Positions 59,636-64,000 of a stretch of DNA of 64,000 nucleotides are shown in pieces. Source of the DNA: Thunnus maccoyii (Eukaryota; Chordata; Actinopteri; Scombriformes; Scombridae); NCBI RefSeq assembly GCF_910596095.1, contig NC_056548.1, positions 15,710,651-15,774,650 on the forward strand, written 5' to 3'. Below the pieces are notes generated by a model. That model did not search any database. It was not told the origin of the DNA and saw only the letters and a list, made by a program, of their open reading frames with translations. Every line of letters begins with the position of its first letter. Positions within the stretch are counted from its first letter, which is position 1. The position numbers and the translations under genes were made by a program.

Positions 59636-62600
59636 AGCCTACAGAGTGAAATGTGGTAGCAGTAATTCAAATATAGACTTTTGAGTTGAGTGAGAGGACT
59701 TGGTCTTGTTGGAAAGTCAAAAAGCATGTTTCACTGAAGATACTGAAGTTGTAAAACCACCTAATTCAGAATACATGTCCACAGAGTAGAGTTCATCTAT
59801 TAGATTTTTTTTTTCAAATCACTACCCTAAGCGGAGAGACAATTCAATGAAACTTCTGAACATCTATTAAAACTAGATTTAGATTTTTTTTAGATTAGCT
59901 GCAGTTACTCTTAAAATATGAATGGAAACTATTCATCAGTTTCTAAAAGTCTCTAAGTGAGTCTCTAAAAGCAAGCCTGCTGTGGTTAGCTTTGGACGTA
60001 CACAGGATGCTAACCTTTATGTTCTTTCCTGTTTAGAGCAATGGTAGCTGTCATTGTACATTCTGGACCTGCACTGCTGACATAATGTGAAAGCAAGTCT
60101 TCATACGCTGTCCGTCTGTTGTCAGTGTTGACGCAGCACGTGGTCAAGTGCTGAATCTAATACCTGATGAGCTCTTTATAGGAAACATCTGCATGGCTTG
60201 ACAGGAGCGGATGCATTCGCTGTGCAAAAACTGTTCTGTAAAAAATATCAGCACACGTACAACATTGGCTTTATCTTCAGCAAGAATGTTAACATTAATA
60301 TTACTGATATTGAGAGCCAAACCTGCATCTGAAGTGCAACAAATTCTTTAACTTTTGAAGTCAGTTTTGGACTAGAGTTGGCATCTAATACTGTGGTTGC
60401 AAACCATCATTTGGAGCAAAGTTATGGTAAAAAAAAGAATCCATGAGAACAAGGAATACAGTATATGAGCAAAGCATTCATTTACACAATAAAATGTTAT
60501 ACTATCAATGTATTTTCTACACTAGACACTAGATAGCCTTTTACAGAAGATTCAATAGATGTTTTGTAGACTTGAATTACTTTTGTGCCCATTTTGAACC
60601 AGTAACTCAACATGTTTGGAGTGAATTAATTAAAATAAAATTGAATTTGTGCTGTCAACTGACTGACTTTGAATTGACTCTTAACTCAGGGCGTTTCACA
60701 CCCAGCAGGCAGGTTTGAACAGTTTATTTAAGTGCTGAGGAGTTTTGTGTGTTTGAGGTTTAACATTGTTAGAACAAAAAACTTTTGAATTTAGATGAGC
60801 ACCAGAAGAGAAGGTGTGAAAATGCAATAAATAACAGGCTCTGTTCCTTTCAAATAACTCAGGTCGATTTTTAATTCATTTGACTACAAGTGCAGACCTG
60901 CAGTCAACTGTGAAAAAGGAAAAATCAACGATGTTCTGCTTGATGATCATTCCCTATGACCCAGGTAGCGACTGCTACACTGTGGAAACGTCGTCCAACT
61001 GTTAACACAAAGAAGAAGGAAGTATGAAGATGTTATGCAAAGTGAGTGTCATCTTACCTGAGATTTAATCCTGTCTGTGTTTCTGTCTGAGTCACTTCCA
61101 GCTCAGGCCTTGTAAGCTCCAATTAGCTCAATTGTTGTCTGTCAGGAACGATAAATAATGCATCCGTGGTTACCTCGGGGATATATGACTAAGCACACGC
61201 CATCTATAAAAATATATATATATATATAAAAAAATATAGACTGTGATACAAGCAGATAACAATATAGAAGGAAAGCTGAGGCTGTTTTATGAGGCTGTTT
61301 GTGCTGCATGTCAAGCCCAAAAACATATACATTAATTTATCTCAAATAGGTTTTCCATATTATTTATATTGCTGGTTTGACATAGAATCATACAGTTTCA
61401 TTATGTGGATCAAAGTCTCATGTTTTCAAAAAGAATTATTGACCAATCAGTGAGGTTTTCTGGCTGCATCATGGTTAGACCTGAAACAAGCTGCACAGGA
61501 CCCCAGTACGTCTGCTGACCACATTGATCTGTAAAGTGTCAAAGAAACTGAATGAGAGCGGTTGCCATGAAGACATGTTTCAGTGACCATCTAGACCTAA
61601 GGGTTTCTAAACATTATGTAAGCCCACGCCTTTTCATGACCTTAGCAGCTTGTCAGTCCGCTTTCCTCTGTGACTAAGAGGTAAAGCAAGGTGGGGAACA
61701 AGCTTGTACAAAGGTCAGAGTGAGAAGGTTTGTATTATGTAAGAGAAGGAACTGGATCAGACCTTTAAAGAGGGTGACTGAGTACTTAGAAATTGCCTTT
61801 ATTGTTTTCCCAGCAACACATGCTATCTCGTGTTATAGCCTGTAAAGCCGTGCAATAAATGAGTCAGTTATTAGCGAGTAATGCTATACGTATACGTGCT
61901 GTATAATGTGTATATAGGCATTAATACACTCACAAGGCACATCTGTTGTATTCTACAAGCAAAATGATAGAAGTCTGCAACAAATAAACACAAATTAAAA
62001 GATATGCCTGGTGATATTCCCTATTTTTTTTATTAGCAACAATTAACTGATCCTATTATTGACTGTGTAGCCAAGCCTGATATACCATACATATATACAT
62101 ACATGCTCTTTCTTTACAATGAACATGTACACTGTAGTTGACAAAACAATCTTGCCTCAGGGCCCATTTAGCTTGGAGCTTTTGACCATATCACATGATC
62201 CACCGTGATCCAGGAGACTGAGTCATGGAATTGAAATGTGCTTCCTGCTACTGTAAATCCTTACTAGAGCACCACGTCCACAGCTGAAAATAGTCTCCAA
62301 CCAATGCACTTTCTACTCCTGTTTGAGTCTACAAAGAAAACACACAATATATTTGTGAGCTATCTTTAAACATTTACATCTTCAACAGGATCCAAAGCGG
62401 AAATTAGACACCTGTCAATATTTGCTCGGACACATGTCAGTTGAACTGCGACTGCTGTGGCGCTCTGCCAGAACGGTGGCCACGGCAGAATGTTTAACTG
62501 AAAATAACTGCCAATGGCATATTAGGATTATCCTTATTATTAATTAAAAGACACAGAGTTTCATGGCAAACCCAAATACAATATAGACTCAAAATAGAAA

Positions 62601-64000
62601 GCTTCAACTTTAGGGACGGATAGTAGCATTAACTCAGTTTAAAGAAGTTATACAGCTTGTTTAATCAAACTCCTATGTTATGTTTGTCCAAATCACTAGT
62701 CCTGTAAACAGATATTTTTGTTTAGTTATAATTTGAAACATTTAAGCAGACAAACATATGAAATTAAGTTTCCTTACACTGAGTCTGTGCCTATTTTGCT
62801 AAGCTAGAGCGGTAAAAGCCAACTCAGCTATCCATAAAAAGCTTACTGGTCAACAGACTGAGAATTCAGGCTACACACAGATTTCTTTTTCTCTTCAACA
62901 TGTCAGCAAACACTGAACTTTAATTTACTGATGGTAGTAAATTTGATATGTAATAGAGCGGCCTTTTGAACAGCTGTCTGGAAGTAACCGCTTTAACATG
63001 CCTGGCCATGCGACATGACATCATGGTATTACTTTGTTTATGACAGACAGACATCTGATCTCATACAAATCAGGCAACAACATTATCTGATTTAATTTAT
63101 ATTTATTTAGGCTATTTGTTGTAACTCAAAGTGATGAAATATAAGATTCAGCCCTCCTCCCCACTCCAATAATTTTCGTACTTTACCTTACTAATGTTGT
63201 TTGTGAATGTTGTGATTTAGTCTCTTTATTGTCTTTTTGTGTGCTTGGACATCTAAAAATAGTCTGTATAATGTTCAATAATAAAATGCTTTGCGCTTGT
63301 CTATGAAAAGAGCATTGATGAATTGGACAGGTTTCATGCTTTATTAAAAGGACACGCATATCCTTCTCATTCAAAGACAGAGAAGCATTGATTTTAAAAC
63401 AATCTATTACAAACCATCCACTAGCAAATGTCATAAAATCACATGCAACTTGTGCACACACATAACCTCACACACATACACACACACACACACAGGGAGC
63501 ACTTTAATGCTTTCTCATCTCATTTCACCTCAGATGTGCTGTGGATGTGCTACTGCAAATGGACTTTGTAAGTTTCAACAGCACATTTACAGTGTGTGTG
63601 TGTGTGTGTTTAGAGCTGCTGATGGCAAGAGGTTGAATAATAGATGAGAGACGAAGCTGTTTCGTAGACCTCATTAGATTCTCGTGTATAAGAAGCATCA
63701 CCTTGTCTTTGTAATAGACTGATTTTAACAATAATTTACACAATTAATTCTCTAATGTGGCTACTGATTAGAAATTTGTATCAATACATTTTATTTATCA
63801 TTTAGTGGGTTGTGGCTGCTAAATGACTCACTGTAAGAGTAGACGGTGGTCTCCGTTCCACACCGTACAGTGGTGGGAGGTCGTCGCATGGCAATTAGGC
63901 CTCTGTGCTCCAGTTCACAGCCCATCTCTCGGCTCTAATTAGAGGTAATTAAAGCACCCTTAGCCTTCCTGTCACTCTCCCTTACACAGACACATACAAA
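59636..64000. other. gene-free distal interval
   Basis: No exon recognised. It has a TA tract near 61208-61228, a (CA)n at about 63471-63494 and a (TG)n at about 63593-63610. Two short stretches rich in AATTAG/TAATTA motifs (about 61110-61200 and 63890-63965) look less random than their surroundings. Confidence 0.5.

Overview
The window is nuclear DNA of a ray-finned (teleost, probably percomorph) fish. The evidence is vertebrate GT-AG introns, fish-type repeats (hAT MITEs, tRNA-derived SINEs, L1/L2-like LINE scraps, many CA/TA microsatellites) and a gene order matching human 2p25: ASAP2 - ITGB1BP1 - CPSF3 - IAH1 - ADAM17 - YWHAQ. I rebuilt each gene exon by exon with reading phase kept at every junction. 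All conceptual proteins have near-family lengths: ITGB1BP1 198 aa, CPSF3 690 aa, DNAJC30-like 344 aa, IAH1 242 aa, ADAM17 865 aa, 14-3-3 250 aa.

Layout. 1-9130: 3' part of asap2 (+): last ankyrin repeat, proline-rich linker, SH3 domain and 3'UTR. 9330-11727: itgb1bp1 (-), tail-to-tail with asap2. 11728-13673: itgb1bp1 5' intron with an inverted/tandem repeat, then the divergent itgb1bp1/cpsf3 promoter. 13674-20230: cpsf3 (+). 20230-22001: three MITE-type repeats. 22002-23036: intronless dnajc30-like gene (-), the one gene foreign to the mammalian order. 23037-24011: divergent dnajc30/iah1 interval carrying a CCAAT-bearing MITE. 24012-27100: iah1 (+). 27094-43883: adam17 (-), all 19 coding exons, tail-to-tail with iah1 at a palindromic poly(A) signal. 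43995-44479: L1-like fragment beside the adam17 promoter. 45471-52501: ywhaq-type 14-3-3 (-). 52502-53660: its 5' leader and promoter. 53660-64000: mostly gene-poor DNA with a decayed repeat-bearing coding region (about 56740-57893) and a 5'-truncated L1-like insertion with a 16-bp target-site duplication (58786-59635).

The genes do not form one pathway. They are a conserved syntenic block: Arf GTPase regulation and focal adhesions (asap2), integrin beta-1 tail binding (itgb1bp1), pre-mRNA 3' cleavage (cpsf3), a mitochondrial J-protein (dnajc30), an SGNH esterase (iah1), ectodomain shedding (adam17) and phosphoprotein binding (14-3-3). No prokaryotic, viral or CRISPR-like content was seen. 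The most unusual points are the palindromic iah1/adam17 poly(A) signal, the dnajc30 insertion with a long N-terminal extension and an hAT MITE just past its stop, a hammerhead-ribozyme-like motif in a cpsf3 intron, a perfect 28-bp hairpin in adam17, and a microsatellite that must lie in the 14-3-3 5' leader.
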